Of a stretch of DNA of 6,505 bases, positions 1-6,505 are shown piece by piece. The number at the start of each line of letters is the position of its first letter. Position 1 is the first letter of the stretch. The notes under the pieces were generated by a model. The model searched no databases and had not been told where the DNA came from. It saw only the letters and a program-made list of their open reading frames with translations. The stretch comes from Alphaproteobacteria bacterium (GTDB taxonomy: Bacteria; Pseudomonadota; Alphaproteobacteria; Micropepsales; Micropepsaceae), in the NCBI GenBank assembly GCA_026400305.1, contig JAPLPI010000183.1, positions 1 to 6,505 on the forward strand. The letters run 5' to 3'. The translations under genes were made by a program, and so were the position numbers.

Positions 1-388
1 GGCCCAGAGGCTGCGGAAACGTGCCGCCAGTGAAGCCGTGGGCCAAAGTGATGCCATGCTCGTTGACCCACGAGACCGCGCTGAGGAACCGCATCAACAG
101 CTTCCGGCAAGCCGTAGCTTCGAGATCGGACCGCTCTCGAATTGCGACGCCTCCGTAGCATTCGCTTGTGATCGGAATGATCCAGATGTCCTCGCCGCGA
201 TAGCGATACTTCTGCGCTTTCACAGGCCATGACGAGTTCGTGTCAATGCTGGCGACCACCCAGCCACCGCGCTGCGCCAGTGCGTCAACTAGCACATCCC
301 GGATGCTTCGCACTTCAGGGAAGCGGAAGCCGCCTGTCCGTTCTGGTTCTCCTTTCGCGGCTTCGCTGCCCGGCTTATCGTCTGCCAT
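1..388 (-). CDS. Hypothetical protein, N-terminal part, cut by the window edge
   Basis: An open frame of 129 codons starts at ATG 388-386 and runs off the left edge without a stop, so the C-terminus is unseen. The start is supported by AGAGG eight bases upstream and by being the first usable start after an in-frame TAG about 30 codons upstream. The protein begins with a charged, flexible stretch (about residues 1-22). A compact, mixed-composition domain follows, with hydrophobic strands such as GGWVVASID and EDIWIIPIT, and then a helical region around FLSAVSWVNEHG and a glycine-rich segment (HGFTGGTFP). I see no signal peptide, membrane segment or catalytic motif. I do not recognise the family. 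It lies beyond the 3' end of tRNA-Phe and reads away from it, so it may be accessory DNA. That it codes is likely from the intact frame, the ribosome site and natural composition. Confidence 0.65.
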   Translation of the reverse strand, partial: MADDKPGSEAAKGEPERTGGFRFPEVRSIRDVLVDALAQRGGWVVASIDTNSSWPVKAQKYRYRGEDIWIIPITSECYGGVAIRERSDLEATACRKLLMRFLSAVSWVNEHGITLAHGFTGGTFPQPLG

Positions 389-685
389 GCCTGTTACCTC
401 TAACCGATGGAGATGGGGTCGGCACCGGCAAGCTTCAATCCGCCCGGCCTCACCGAACGGCGTGTAACGACGCGCTGGCTATCCATCTCCGGACCAGAAC
501 AACCGTTCTCGGTGGCGGGAACAGACAGGCATTCCCATGTGCCCGCCATGTGCCCGGACCGTTTGAGATGCCTTGTAACGCCTTGAAATTGCTCGGTCCG
601 GCCTGTGCCCAATAGGTAGCGAAAATTTCGGCGCGAAACGCCATTCGTTCTTGCAAGAAATGCTGATTTTATTGGCTTAGATGAA
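389..685. other. Intergenic region, no gene seen
   Basis: These 297 bases separate the hypothetical gene from the 3' end of tRNA-Phe. Short frames exist on both strands, but none has a convincing ribosome site or a recognisable product. Visible structure is limited to an exact 11-bp tandem duplication (535-556) and a 5-bp inverted repeat with a 4-base spacer (496-509). A promoter for the hypothetical gene is presumably here, but I cannot pick a credible -35/-10 pair. Its place directly behind a tRNA 3' end fits a site of past integration, but I see no second copy of the tRNA end. Confidence 0.5.
535..556. repeat. Tandem 2 x 11-bp repeat
   Basis: CCATGTGCCCG occurs twice in immediate succession (535-545 and 546-556) with no mismatch. 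It lies in the gene-free stretch between tRNA-Phe and the left hypothetical gene. It could be a chance duplication or a protein-binding repeat; nothing in the sequence decides between them. Confidence 0.7.
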
Positions 686-761
<76 letters not shown>

Positions 762-802
762 ACAGGGCGGGACGGCTTATTAGGGGATGGTCCCCGCCCT
801 GT
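762..802 (-). other. Stem-loop between yacG and tRNA-Phe
   Basis: ACAGGGCGGG at 762-771 and CCCGCCCTGT at 793-802 form a perfect 10-bp inverted repeat around a 21-base loop. An alternative small hairpin, GGGGA/TCCCC (783-795), competes with the distal arm. In the transcript the stem ends at the base immediately before tRNA-Phe nucleotide 1, so it would stack next to the acceptor stem at the RNase P cleavage site. No T-rich tract follows, so it is not a standard intrinsic terminator. It may act in processing, in 3'-end protection of the upstream mRNA, or in nothing. Confidence 0.6.
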
Positions 803-816
803 CCAGCGCCAAGGAT

Positions 817-996
817 TCAGTCCTCGTCAGGGTCATTTTCCGAGGGGTTTGAGGGGGTTGGGTCCACCGGCGGGCCGGGGATGGCATAGCCGCCCTTGAA
901 CCACTGGTTCAGATCCAGATCGGCGCAGCGTTTAGAGCAGAACGGCTTGAACCGCTCCGCGGCCAGCTTGCCGCACAGGGGGCATTTAGCGGCCAT
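817..996 (-). CDS. yacG: DNA gyrase inhibitor / zinc-binding protein YacG
   Basis: This 59-residue protein matches YacG, a small zinc protein that in E. coli binds GyrB and inhibits DNA gyrase. The zinc ligands are all present: C5-x2-C8 near the N-terminus and C20-x3-C24, with the family sequence [16 protein letters not shown] around the second pair. The C-terminal third is proline-rich and acidic (ending DPDED), as in homologues, and the length is normal. I chose ATG 996 because GGGG lies seven bases before it. A GTG six bases further upstream (1002) keeps the frame but has no spaced ribosome site. The gene overlaps the end of maf by 11 nt, suggesting coupled translation. Family identity is sure from the motif spacing and context; the gyrase role is inferred from the E. 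coli protein. Confidence 0.93.
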   Translation of the reverse strand: MAAKCPLCGKLAAERFKPFCSKRCADLDLNQWFKGGYAIPGPPVDPTPSNPSENDPDED

Positions 997-1618
997 GGCC
1001 ACACCCCGCCAGCAGGGCCGTGGTCAGGGCCAGCGGCAGACCCACCACATTGGAATAGGAGCCGGAGATTTCCTTGATCAGCATCTCGGCCCGGCCTTGG
1101 ATGGCATAGCCGCCGGCCTTGCCTACACCTTCGCGGCTTTGGACATAGTCCTCGATCTGGGCCTGGGTCAGCCGCAGCACCGACACGCGCGTGGTCGCCA
1201 CGCGAGTGCGCAATTTCCCGTCCGGCGTCACCAGCGCCACCGCTGTTATCACCTGGTGCCGCCGGCCCGACAGCATCGCCAGGCAGGCGCGCACTTCAGT
1301 ATCGTCGCCCGCCTTGGGCAGAATTCGGCGGCCCAGCGCCACCACCGTATCGGCGGCCAATATAAAGGCCGGCTTTCCGCCCTTAGGATTCGAGAGCCAG
1401 TCGCCCTGTACCTTCCGGGCTTTTTCCGTGGCCAGGCGCAAGGCATGCAGGCGCGGTTGCTCGGCCTTGCGGACGGTCTCGTCGATGGCGGCAGGCAGGA
1501 TGAAATCGGGAATGATTCCGACCTGCGCCAACAGGGCAGCGCGGCGTGGGCTCTCGCTGGCAAGAACCAGCAACGTCTTAGCGGAAGCGGTAGGTGATGC
1601 GACCCTTGGTGAGGTCAT
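986..1618 (-). CDS. maf: Maf-family nucleoside triphosphate pyrophosphatase (dTTP/UTP type)
   Basis: Maf proteins hydrolyse non-canonical or excess nucleoside triphosphates to monophosphates and pyrophosphate in the cytoplasm. The defining motifs are in order: LASESPRR at about 19-26 (phosphate-binding loop), ATEKA at 63-67, ILAADTVV with the catalytic Asp at 90, LSGRRHQV at 116-123, [10 protein letters not shown] at 166-175 and [11 protein letters not shown] near 186-196. The YAIQG and [10 protein letters not shown] forms fit the YhdE (dTTP/UTP) branch rather than the YceF (7-methyl-GTP) branch, so I favour dTTP/UTP pyrophosphatase. The length of 210 residues is slightly above usual. The ATG at 1618 lies inside infA and gives a 41-nt overlap with only a weak GAG ten bases upstream. 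A TTG at 1573, just after the infA stop, would give 195 residues, so the N-terminus is uncertain. It is followed by yacG with an 11-nt overlap. Confidence 0.92.
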   Translation of the reverse strand: MTSPRVASPTASAKTLLVLASESPRRAALLAQVGIIPDFILPAAIDETVRKAEQPRLHALRLATEKARKVQGDWLSNPKGGKPAFILAADTVVALGRRILPKAGDDTEVRACLAMLSGRRHQVITAVALVTPDGKLRTRVATTRVSVLRLTQAQIEDYVQSREGVGKAGGYAIQGRAEMLIKEISGSYSNVVGLPLALTTALLAGCGHGR

Positions 1619-1799
1619 ACGGCGTCATCTCGATCATCACCTTGTCGCCGGTCAGCACGCGGATGCGGTTCTTGCGCATCTTGCCGGCGGTATGGGCGAT
1701 GATGATGTGGTCATTGGCGATCAGCTTCACGCGGAAGGTCGCATTGGGCAGCAACTCGTCGATGATGCCCTCGAACTCCAGCAATTCTTCTTTGGCCAA
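1578..1799 (-). CDS. infA: Translation initiation factor IF-1
   Basis: IF-1 binds the ribosomal A site on the 30S subunit and assists IF-2 and IF-3 in start selection. The product is a single OB-fold protein of 73 residues, almost identical in pattern to bacterial IF-1: [10 protein letters not shown] at the N-terminus, [12 protein letters not shown], then [15 protein letters not shown], and the C-terminal [16 protein letters not shown]. It is one residue longer than the usual 72, apparently from an extra residue in the KLIANDHII turn. The start is TTG at 1799-1797, set by alignment to the invariant N-terminus and by AAAGAGG five bases upstream. No ATG exists anywhere in frame. A second TTG at 1871, also preceded by GAGG, would add a 24-residue extension not known in IF-1. 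The gene follows the phosphatase by 81 nt and overlaps maf by 41 nt. Confidence 0.95.
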   Translation of the reverse strand: MAKEELLEFEGIIDELLPNATFRVKLIANDHIIIAHTAGKMRKNRIRVLTGDKVMIEMTPYDLTKGRITYRFR

Positions 1800-1867
1800 T
1801 GGGTCCTCTTTGGAGACGTTATGCGAGGTGGGGGGATAGGGGGGAAAAGACCGAAAGGCAAGGCTTT

Positions 1868-1888
1868 TCAAGTATTTTCCTCAAGTAT
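1868..1888. repeat. Short direct repeat at the phosphatase stop / infA leader
   Basis: TCAAGTAT occurs at 1868-1875 and again at 1881-1888 (13 bp start to start). On the coding strand one copy contains the TGA stop of the phosphatase and the other contains the upstream TTG of infA. It may be a small local duplication; no regulator is known to me for it. Confidence 0.5.
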
Positions 1889-2312
1889 CGGCGGCCGCAG
1901 GGTCCAAAAAGCGCTGTTTTAACCGCTCCATCAGCCCGTCCCGAACCGCCCGGTAGGCCGACAGGCGCTGCTCGCGCGAACCCTCCACCGCCGTGGGGTC
2001 CATGGTGGGCCAGTATTCAACCGTGGTCGCAGCGGTGCGGGTGAGTTCCATCGCCTTGTGCTGGGCTTCGGGCGACAGGGTGATCACCAGGTCAAAACTG
2101 CCATCTTCCAAATCCTCGAAGCGGCGCGGCTGGTGCTTGGCGATGGCCAGGCCAATCTCGTCCATCGCCTCCACCGCCAGGGGGTCCATGCCCCCTGCCC
2201 GCACCCCCACCGACTCGATGTGAATGTCGCGCGTCAGATGGCACAGTATCGCCTCCGCCATCGGCGAGCGGACCGCGTTCATGGTGCAGGCGAAAAGCAC
2301 GGCCTGCGCCAT
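1881..2312 (-). CDS. Low-molecular-weight phosphatase / ArsC-like family protein
   Basis: This 143-residue protein has the low-molecular-weight tyrosine phosphatase fold signature. A P-loop C9-x5-R15-S16 (CTMNAVRSPMAEA) follows the first strand VLFA, and a candidate general acid D105-P106 sits in YWPTMDP. The strand FDLVITLS (about 73-80) is also typical. The P-loop differs from the classical CxGNxCRS: Met replaces the conserved Gly and Val replaces the second Cys. Only two cysteines exist (C9 and C24), so the resolving pair used by thioredoxin-coupled arsenate reductases is absent. I therefore call it phosphatase-like and do not call it an arsenate reductase. The substrate is unknown. It starts 3 nt after the UPF0262 stop, so translation is probably coupled, and similar proteins occur at this position in other alphaproteobacteria. 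Confidence 0.85.
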   Translation of the reverse strand: MAQAVLFACTMNAVRSPMAEAILCHLTRDIHIESVGVRAGGMDPLAVEAMDEIGLAIAKHQPRRFEDLEDGSFDLVITLSPEAQHKAMELTRTAATTVEYWPTMDPTAVEGSREQRLSAYRAVRDGLMERLKQRFLDPAAADT

Positions 2313-2315
2313 CGC

Positions 2316-2786
2316 TCAACCCCGCATCTGAAATACGCAAATCAGCGTGAACAGCCGTCGCGCTGTGCCGAAATCGGTTTCCACCTTGCCCGCCAGCCGC
2401 GCCTGCAATTCCTTGGCGCCGTCGTCGTGCAGGGCGCGGCGCGCCATGTCGAGCGACTCGATCTGGTAGGGCGGCGCGGTACGGATCGCCTTATAATAGT
2501 TGTCGCAGACTAGGAAATAGTCCTTCACCGTCTTGCGCAACGGCGCCAGCGACAAGGTCAGGCGTGCATGGCCGCTACCGTCTTCCTGCCGCACGTCCAG
2601 GATCAGGCGGCTTTCTTCGACGCCCAAGGTCAGGTGATAGGGACCGCCGGGCGAGCCGTCCGGCTTGAAGAGGTTGTCATCCAGCAGATCACAGATCGCG
2701 ACTTCGCTTTCCTGCTCGATGGCGCGGCTCCGATTGACGACACTGGCTTCGTCCAGGGCAATCTGGGAAAGCCGGTAGTCCGACAT
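2316..2786 (-). CDS. UPF0262 family protein, function unknown
   Basis: The 156-residue product matches the uncharacterised UPF0262 family of alphaproteobacteria. Family-typical segments are SQIALDEASVVNRSRAIEQE near the N-terminus, VAICDLLDDNLFKP, the central YHLTLGVEESRLILDVR, LSLAPLRKTVKDYF with CDNYYKAIRTAP, LDMARRALHDDGA, and the strongly conserved C-terminal TDFGTARRLFTLICVF. Length is normal. No signal peptide or membrane segment is visible, so it is likely cytosolic. Its ATG shares its first base with the hisD stop (TGATG), which implies translation tied to hisD. The family has no established function to my knowledge. The fixed place next to hisD does not by itself show a role in histidine synthesis. 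Confidence 0.92.
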   Translation of the reverse strand: MSDYRLSQIALDEASVVNRSRAIEQESEVAICDLLDDNLFKPDGSPGGPYHLTLGVEESRLILDVRQEDGSGHARLTLSLAPLRKTVKDYFLVCDNYYKAIRTAPPYQIESLDMARRALHDDGAKELQARLAGKVETDFGTARRLFTLICVFQMRG

Positions 2787-4084
2787 CAGTCTTTCCGGTT
2801 GAGACGTGAGGCGATGGAGCGGGCATGGGCTTCCAGGCCCTCGGCTTCCGCCAGGACCAGGGCATCCGGCCCGATGGCGGCCATGCTTTTGGCGTCCAGC
2901 CCCAGCAGGGTGGTGCGCTTCATGAAGTCCAGCACCGACAGGCCGGAGGAGAAGCGCGCCGTGCGCGAGGTGGGCAGCACATGGTTGGGCCCGGCGATGT
3001 AATCGCCCATGGCTTCGGGGGTGTGACGGCCCAGGAAGATGGCGCCGGCATGGCGCACCTTCTTCAACAAGACGTCAGGATCGGCGGTGGCAATTTCCAG
3101 ATGCTCGGCGGCGATGGCATCGGCCAGCGGCACGGCATCGTCCAGCGTCTTGACCAGAATGATGGCGCCATTGTCCGCCCAGCTTTTGCCGGCGATGTCC
3201 TTGCGCGGCAGGATGGCGATCTGGCGCTCCGCCGCGGCGGCAACCTTGTCGGCAAAGTCGGCGTCATCGGTGATCAGGATGCTTTGCGAGGATGGATCAT
3301 GCTCGGCCTGGCTGAGCAGGTCGGCGGCGATCCATTCCGGATCGTTCTGGCCATCGGCGATCACCAGGATTTCTGACGGTCCAGCGATGGAATCGATTCC
3401 GACCTGGCCGAACACTTCGCGCTTGGCGGCGGCAACATAGGCGTTGCCGGGACCAACAATCTTGTCCACGGCGGTAATCGTCGCGGTGCCATAAGCCAGC
3501 GCCGCGACGGCCTGCGCCCCGCCGATACGATAGATGTCGGTGATGCCGGCGCGTTTCGTCGCCGCCAGCACCAAGGGATTTATGCTGCCGCCGCTAGCAG
3601 GCGTGACCATGACAATGCGCGCCACGCCGGCGACCTTGGCCGGGATTGCGTTCATCAGAACGGACGATGGATAGGAGGCCGTGCCGCCGGGCACGTAAAG
3701 CCCAACACTGTCTAGGCTGGTCCAGCGCCAGCCCAGCACCGCGCCAATATCATCGGTGAAGCGTTCGTCCTGGGGGATCTGGCGCCTGTGATAGCTTTCG
3801 ATGCGCGAGGCAGCGGTTTCGATCGCGGCAAGCTGTTCCTTGCTGACCTTGGACAAGCAGGCTTCGATCTCGGCGGCGGAAATCTTCAGCGTTTCGACCG
3901 TGACATTGGCGCGGTCGAACTTGTTGGTCAGTTCCACCAGCGCCGTGTCGCCGCGCTTGCGCACGTCCGCCACAATGCCCCGCACCACGGCGGCGACATC
4001 TTCTTCTTCCTCGCGCTTGGTGAAGAGCAGGTCCTGGAACTGCTGGGGGAACGTCGCGTCGGACGCATTGAGCCTACGGGCCAT
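2786..4084 (-). CDS. hisD: Histidinol dehydrogenase
   Basis: HisD catalyses the last two steps of histidine synthesis, oxidising L-histidinol to L-histidine with two NAD+ in a zinc-dependent homodimer. At 432 residues the length is normal. Zinc ligands and catalytic residues are present at the expected places: Q259 and H262 in [13 protein letters not shown], the proton-relay pair E327-H328 in AAEHLEI, D361 in [13 protein letters not shown] and H420 near the C-terminus (EGLEAHA). [32 protein letters not shown] and [10 protein letters not shown] are also classic family segments. The frame stays open upstream to 4186, but I chose ATG 4084: GAGG lies six bases before it, and [12 protein letters not shown] resembles known N-termini, whereas the 34 extra residues lie within DUF2948. 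It overlaps DUF2948 by 11 nt and UPF0262 by 1 nt. No other his gene is in the window. Confidence 0.97.
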   Translation of the reverse strand: MARRLNASDATFPQQFQDLLFTKREEEEDVAAVVRGIVADVRKRGDTALVELTNKFDRANVTVETLKISAAEIEACLSKVSKEQLAAIETAASRIESYHRRQIPQDERFTDDIGAVLGWRWTSLDSVGLYVPGGTASYPSSVLMNAIPAKVAGVARIVMVTPASGGSINPLVLAATKRAGITDIYRIGGAQAVAALAYGTATITAVDKIVGPGNAYVAAAKREVFGQVGIDSIAGPSEILVIADGQNDPEWIAADLLSQAEHDPSSQSILITDDADFADKVAAAAERQIAILPRKDIAGKSWADNGAIILVKTLDDAVPLADAIAAEHLEIATADPDVLLKKVRHAGAIFLGRHTPEAMGDYIAGPNHVLPTSRTARFSSGLSVLDFMKRTTLLGLDAKSMAAIGPDALVLAEAEGLEAHARSIASRLNRKD

Positions 4085-4504
4085 CTGCGGCCTCGTGATC
4101 GGGGGTACCCCGCGCCGCCCAGGGACCGCTTCTGTCCGCCAGCTCAGCGTCGATGCATTCCACCGTAAGGCGCAAGGCGCCGCCACCGGCCAGCACGATC
4201 TCGATCACCCCGCCGGGATCTTCGTCACCATTGGGTGTGAAGGTTGTCGCGAGAATGGAGACCACCGCTTCACCGGCGCCCAGCTTGACCTTGCTAGACT
4301 GAACCTTCAGAACGCCGTCAAAATACAGCCCGGCGCGCAGACGCGTCTTGCCGCCATCTTCCCAGGCAAGCCGGTTCACCACCGCCGCGAAGCGCCGCTT
4401 TTGGGGCAGCCAGACGAAATTCTTGAGCTTGACGACGGCGTCCTGCAGCCGGGCCGACAGGATTTCCAGATCCTCGGCATCTGCCGCCGCCAGCTTGAGG
4501 CGGC

Positions 4505-4508
<4 letters not shown>
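4074..4508 (-). CDS. DUF2948 family protein, function unknown
   Basis: The 144-residue product matches DUF2948, an uncharacterised alphaproteobacterial family regularly found between murA and hisD. Visible family features are [22 protein letters not shown] at the start (a helix after a short strand), [19 protein letters not shown] in the middle, [12 protein letters not shown], and a beta-rich C-terminal half ([32 protein letters not shown]). The last 20 or so residues are polar and probably disordered. There is no signal peptide or membrane segment. ATG 4508 overlaps the murA stop as ATGA, and the gene's end overlaps the hisD start by 11 nt, so it sits in a translational relay between the two enzymes. 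No function is established to my knowledge. Confidence 0.9.
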
Positions 4509-5785
<1,277 letters not shown>

Positions 5786-5820
5786 GGAACCGTTTGTAGC
5801 CGGGGCCTCATCCCAAGGAA

Positions 5821-5850
5821 AGGCTGACTAAAGGCAGGGCTAGGCTGACT
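5821..5850. repeat. 9-bp direct repeat upstream of murA, 21-bp period
   Basis: AGGCTGACT occurs at 5821-5829 and 5842-5850, start to start 21 bp, which is two helical turns. One copy overlaps the last codons of the 44-aa ORF; the other lies in the gap before murA. The spacing would suit a dimeric regulator binding one DNA face, but two 9-bp copies in GC-rich DNA can also arise by chance. Confidence 0.5.
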
Positions 5851-5974
5851 TTTTTGGGGGCTCAGGCGACGATTCAGCCGGGAGGGGCGGGGGTGCTGAC
5901 CGCTTGGCCGCTTTGCGGCGCTTGAGGTTGGCGCGGAGCGCCTCGGCCAGCTTTTCGGGGGAGGATTTGGCCAT
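5840..5974 (-). CDS. Small basic protein upstream of murA, hypothetical
   Basis: ATG 5974 to TAG 5842-5840 encodes 44 residues. The N-terminal half, MAKSSPEKLAEALRANLKRR, continues into KAAKRS and predicts a strongly basic amphipathic helix. The second half is rich in Pro, Ser, Ala and Lys and is probably disordered. Small proteins of the pattern LAxALRANLxRRKAxxR are often annotated upstream of murA in alphaproteobacteria, as I recall, without known function. The charge suggests contact with nucleic acid or the ribosome, but that is only inference. There is no Shine-Dalgarno before the ATG. A candidate extended -10 element lies about 45 bases upstream. It is probably the first gene of the cluster. 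Confidence is limited by its shortness. Confidence 0.6.
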   Translation of the reverse strand: MAKSSPEKLAEALRANLKRRKAAKRSAPPPLPAESSPEPPKKSA

Positions 5975-6018
5975 GGTGGGAAACTGAAAAGTCGCGCTTT
6001 CCTTCGTGGAATCCTTAC

Positions 6019-6027
6019 GTTATAGCA
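6019..6027 (-). promoter_or_regulatory. Candidate extended -10 promoter for the murA cluster
   Basis: Read on the minus strand, TGCTATAAC combines the TGn extension with a TATAAC hexamer close to the TATAAT consensus, about 45 bases before the 44-aa ORF. No good -35 stands at 16-18 bases; the nearest TTGGTG is only 13 bases away. It lies in the 114-base gap between the divergent tRNA-Thr and the cluster, where a promoter is expected. Confidence 0.35.
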
Positions 6028-6088
6028 GCCCTCCCTTCACCAACTCTGGGTTAAGGGTTCGGGCCTAAGGTCCGGAAATACCACGGTT

Positions 6089-6163
6089 GCCGTAGTAGCG
6101 TAGTGGTAGCGCAATCCCTTGGTAAGGGATAGGTCGTGAGTTCGATTCTCACCTACGGCACCA
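6089..6163 (+). tRNA. tRNA-Thr (anticodon GGT)
   Basis: A complete 75-base cloverleaf: acceptor GCCGTAG pairs with CTACGGC, followed by A and an encoded CCA. The D arm is GCGT/GCGC with GG in the loop. The anticodon stem ATCCC/GGGAT closes the loop TTGGTAA, placing GGT at 34-36. The T stem GTGAG/CTCAC closes TTCGATT. GGT reads ACC and ACU, so this is tRNA-Thr. It is transcribed away from the murA cluster; I could not pick a convincing promoter upstream. No intrinsic terminator is evident after it. Its 3' end faces the insertion sequence 110 bases downstream. Confidence 0.97.
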
Positions 6164-6273
6164 TTTGCCTGTTTTCTGGGCACTCCGGGAAATCACAAAT
6201 TGTTGCGCAAGCGTTTGAAATTGAAAATAAATCTGGAACATACGCGCGCATAGCTGAACATCCCAACGCATCG
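6164..6273. other. Intergenic DNA between tRNA-Thr and the insertion sequence
   Basis: This 110-base stretch is visibly more A+T-rich than the cluster (for example TTTGAAATTGAAAATAAATC). It contains no gene, terminator or repeat that I can support. It may be the target sequence into which the IS3-type element inserted. Confidence 0.5.
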
Positions 6274-6505
6274 TGTCCGTCGTCAAAACATTTGGGACAG
6301 TCGAGGGCATAATTTAAGGAAGCATTGGCCTCATCTGGTTGGTTGATCTTATGCGGCGATCTTTTGGTGAAGCAAGCGTCTTTGAGTAATGGTGTTTCGT
6401 TTGATGCGTGCACGTTCGAGCAGGATTTCCTGGCCCCTGCCGAAGTAGACGTCTGCTGGCGTTACGTTTTCCAGGCTCTCGTGGTAGCGCCGATGATTGT
6501 AGTAA
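6274..6505 (-). mobile_element. IS3-family insertion sequence, 3' end, cut by the window edge
   Basis: The right part of the window holds the transposase tail of an IS3-type element plus its untranslated end. I place the outer boundary at 6274 because the sequence from there begins TG, as IS3-family termini do, and 6274-6300 (TGTCCGTCGTC ... GGGACAG) looks like a terminal repeat 75 bases beyond the transposase stop. The opposite end is outside the window, so the inverted repeat and target duplication cannot be confirmed. Family is secure from the transposase; the exact boundary is inference. Confidence 0.6.
6349..6505 (-). CDS. IS3-family transposase OrfB, C-terminal 51 residues (partial)
   Basis: On the minus strand, one frame reads from the right edge to TAA at 6351-6349. 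It gives 51 residues beginning YYNHRRYHESLENVTPADVY and ending LLHQKIAA. The (Y)YNxxRxHxSLxxxTPxxVY pattern is the conserved end of the rve-type DDE integrase domain of IS3-family OrfB proteins. A basic tail containing GRGQEILLERARIKR follows, typical of a large IS3 subgroup common in Proteobacteria. The catalytic D, D and E residues lie further upstream, outside the window, so intactness cannot be judged. The frame shown has no stop or frameshift. The gene reads towards tRNA-Thr, convergent with it. Confidence 0.9.
   Translation of the reverse strand, partial: YYNHRRYHESLENVTPADVYFGRGQEILLERARIKRNTITQRRLLHQKIAA

Noticed and set aside
496..509. GAAC-N4-GTTC inverted repeat, resembling a Gram-positive LexA box
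   Set aside because: Alphaproteobacterial LexA uses the direct repeat GTTC-N7-GTTC; one short palindrome far from the gene start is likely chance.
400..656. Two 68-70 codon minus-strand frames and a plus-strand frame between the left gene and tRNA-Phe
   Set aside because: They overlap one another in different frames, have no family resemblance and no clear ribosome sites.
762..802. Hairpin after yacG as an intrinsic terminator
   Set aside because: No T tract follows the stem; the next bases are the tRNA itself.
896..1597. Long plus-strand open frame (233 codons) opposite maf and yacG
   Set aside because: It lies antisense to recognisable maf and yacG, has a low-complexity His/Gln/Arg-rich translation and no family match; it is a by-product of GC-rich codon bias.
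4085..4186. 34-residue N-terminal extension of HisD
   Set aside because: It reads through the DUF2948 coding region, is not part of the family and lacks a ribosome site, while ATG 4084 has GAGG six bases upstream.
6153..6413. 86-codon minus-strand frame spanning the IS end and tRNA-Thr
   Set aside because: It starts inside the transposase in another frame, crosses the IS boundary and ends in the tRNA gene, so it cannot be a stable gene.

Overview
The window looks like a chromosomal segment of a GC-rich alphaproteobacterium; I cannot name the genus. The evidence is the gene order murA – DUF2948 – hisD – UPF0262 – low-molecular-weight phosphatase – infA – maf – yacG – tRNA-Phe. This is a conserved alphaproteobacterial neighbourhood, and DUF2948 and UPF0262 are essentially restricted to that class.

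Layout from left to right. Positions 1-388 hold the N-terminal 129 codons of an unrecognised minus-strand gene that runs off the left edge. Positions 389-685 show no gene. tRNA-Phe(GAA) lies at 686-761 (minus). The core cluster then occupies 817-5974, all on the minus strand, so transcription runs from high to low coordinates: a 44-residue basic ORF (5840-5974), murA, DUF2948, hisD, UPF0262, phosphatase, infA, maf, yacG, and probably tRNA-Phe as the last member. A short intergenic region separates the cluster from a divergent tRNA-Thr(GGT) at 6089-6163 (plus). Beyond it, 6274-6505 carries the end of an IS3-family insertion sequence, with the last 51 codons of its transposase.

The cluster is tightly packed. 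murA/DUF2948 share ATGA (4 nt), DUF2948/hisD overlap by 11 nt, hisD/UPF0262 share one base (TGATG), UPF0262 and the phosphatase are 3 nt apart, infA/maf overlap by 41 nt and maf/yacG by 11 nt. This suggests one transcript with translational coupling. Its products serve cell-wall precursor synthesis (MurA), the last steps of histidine synthesis (HisD), translation initiation (IF-1), nucleotide-pool cleaning (Maf) and gyrase modulation (YacG), plus two conserved proteins of unknown role and a phosphatase-like protein.

Nothing here amounts to a new defence or mobile system. The points most worth a second look are infA, which has no ATG and must start at TTG; a perfect hairpin ending exactly at the 5' end of tRNA-Phe; the 44-aa ORF upstream of murA; a murA start without a Shine-Dalgarno; and a conserved core bracketed by two tRNA genes whose 3' ends face outward towards accessory-looking DNA.
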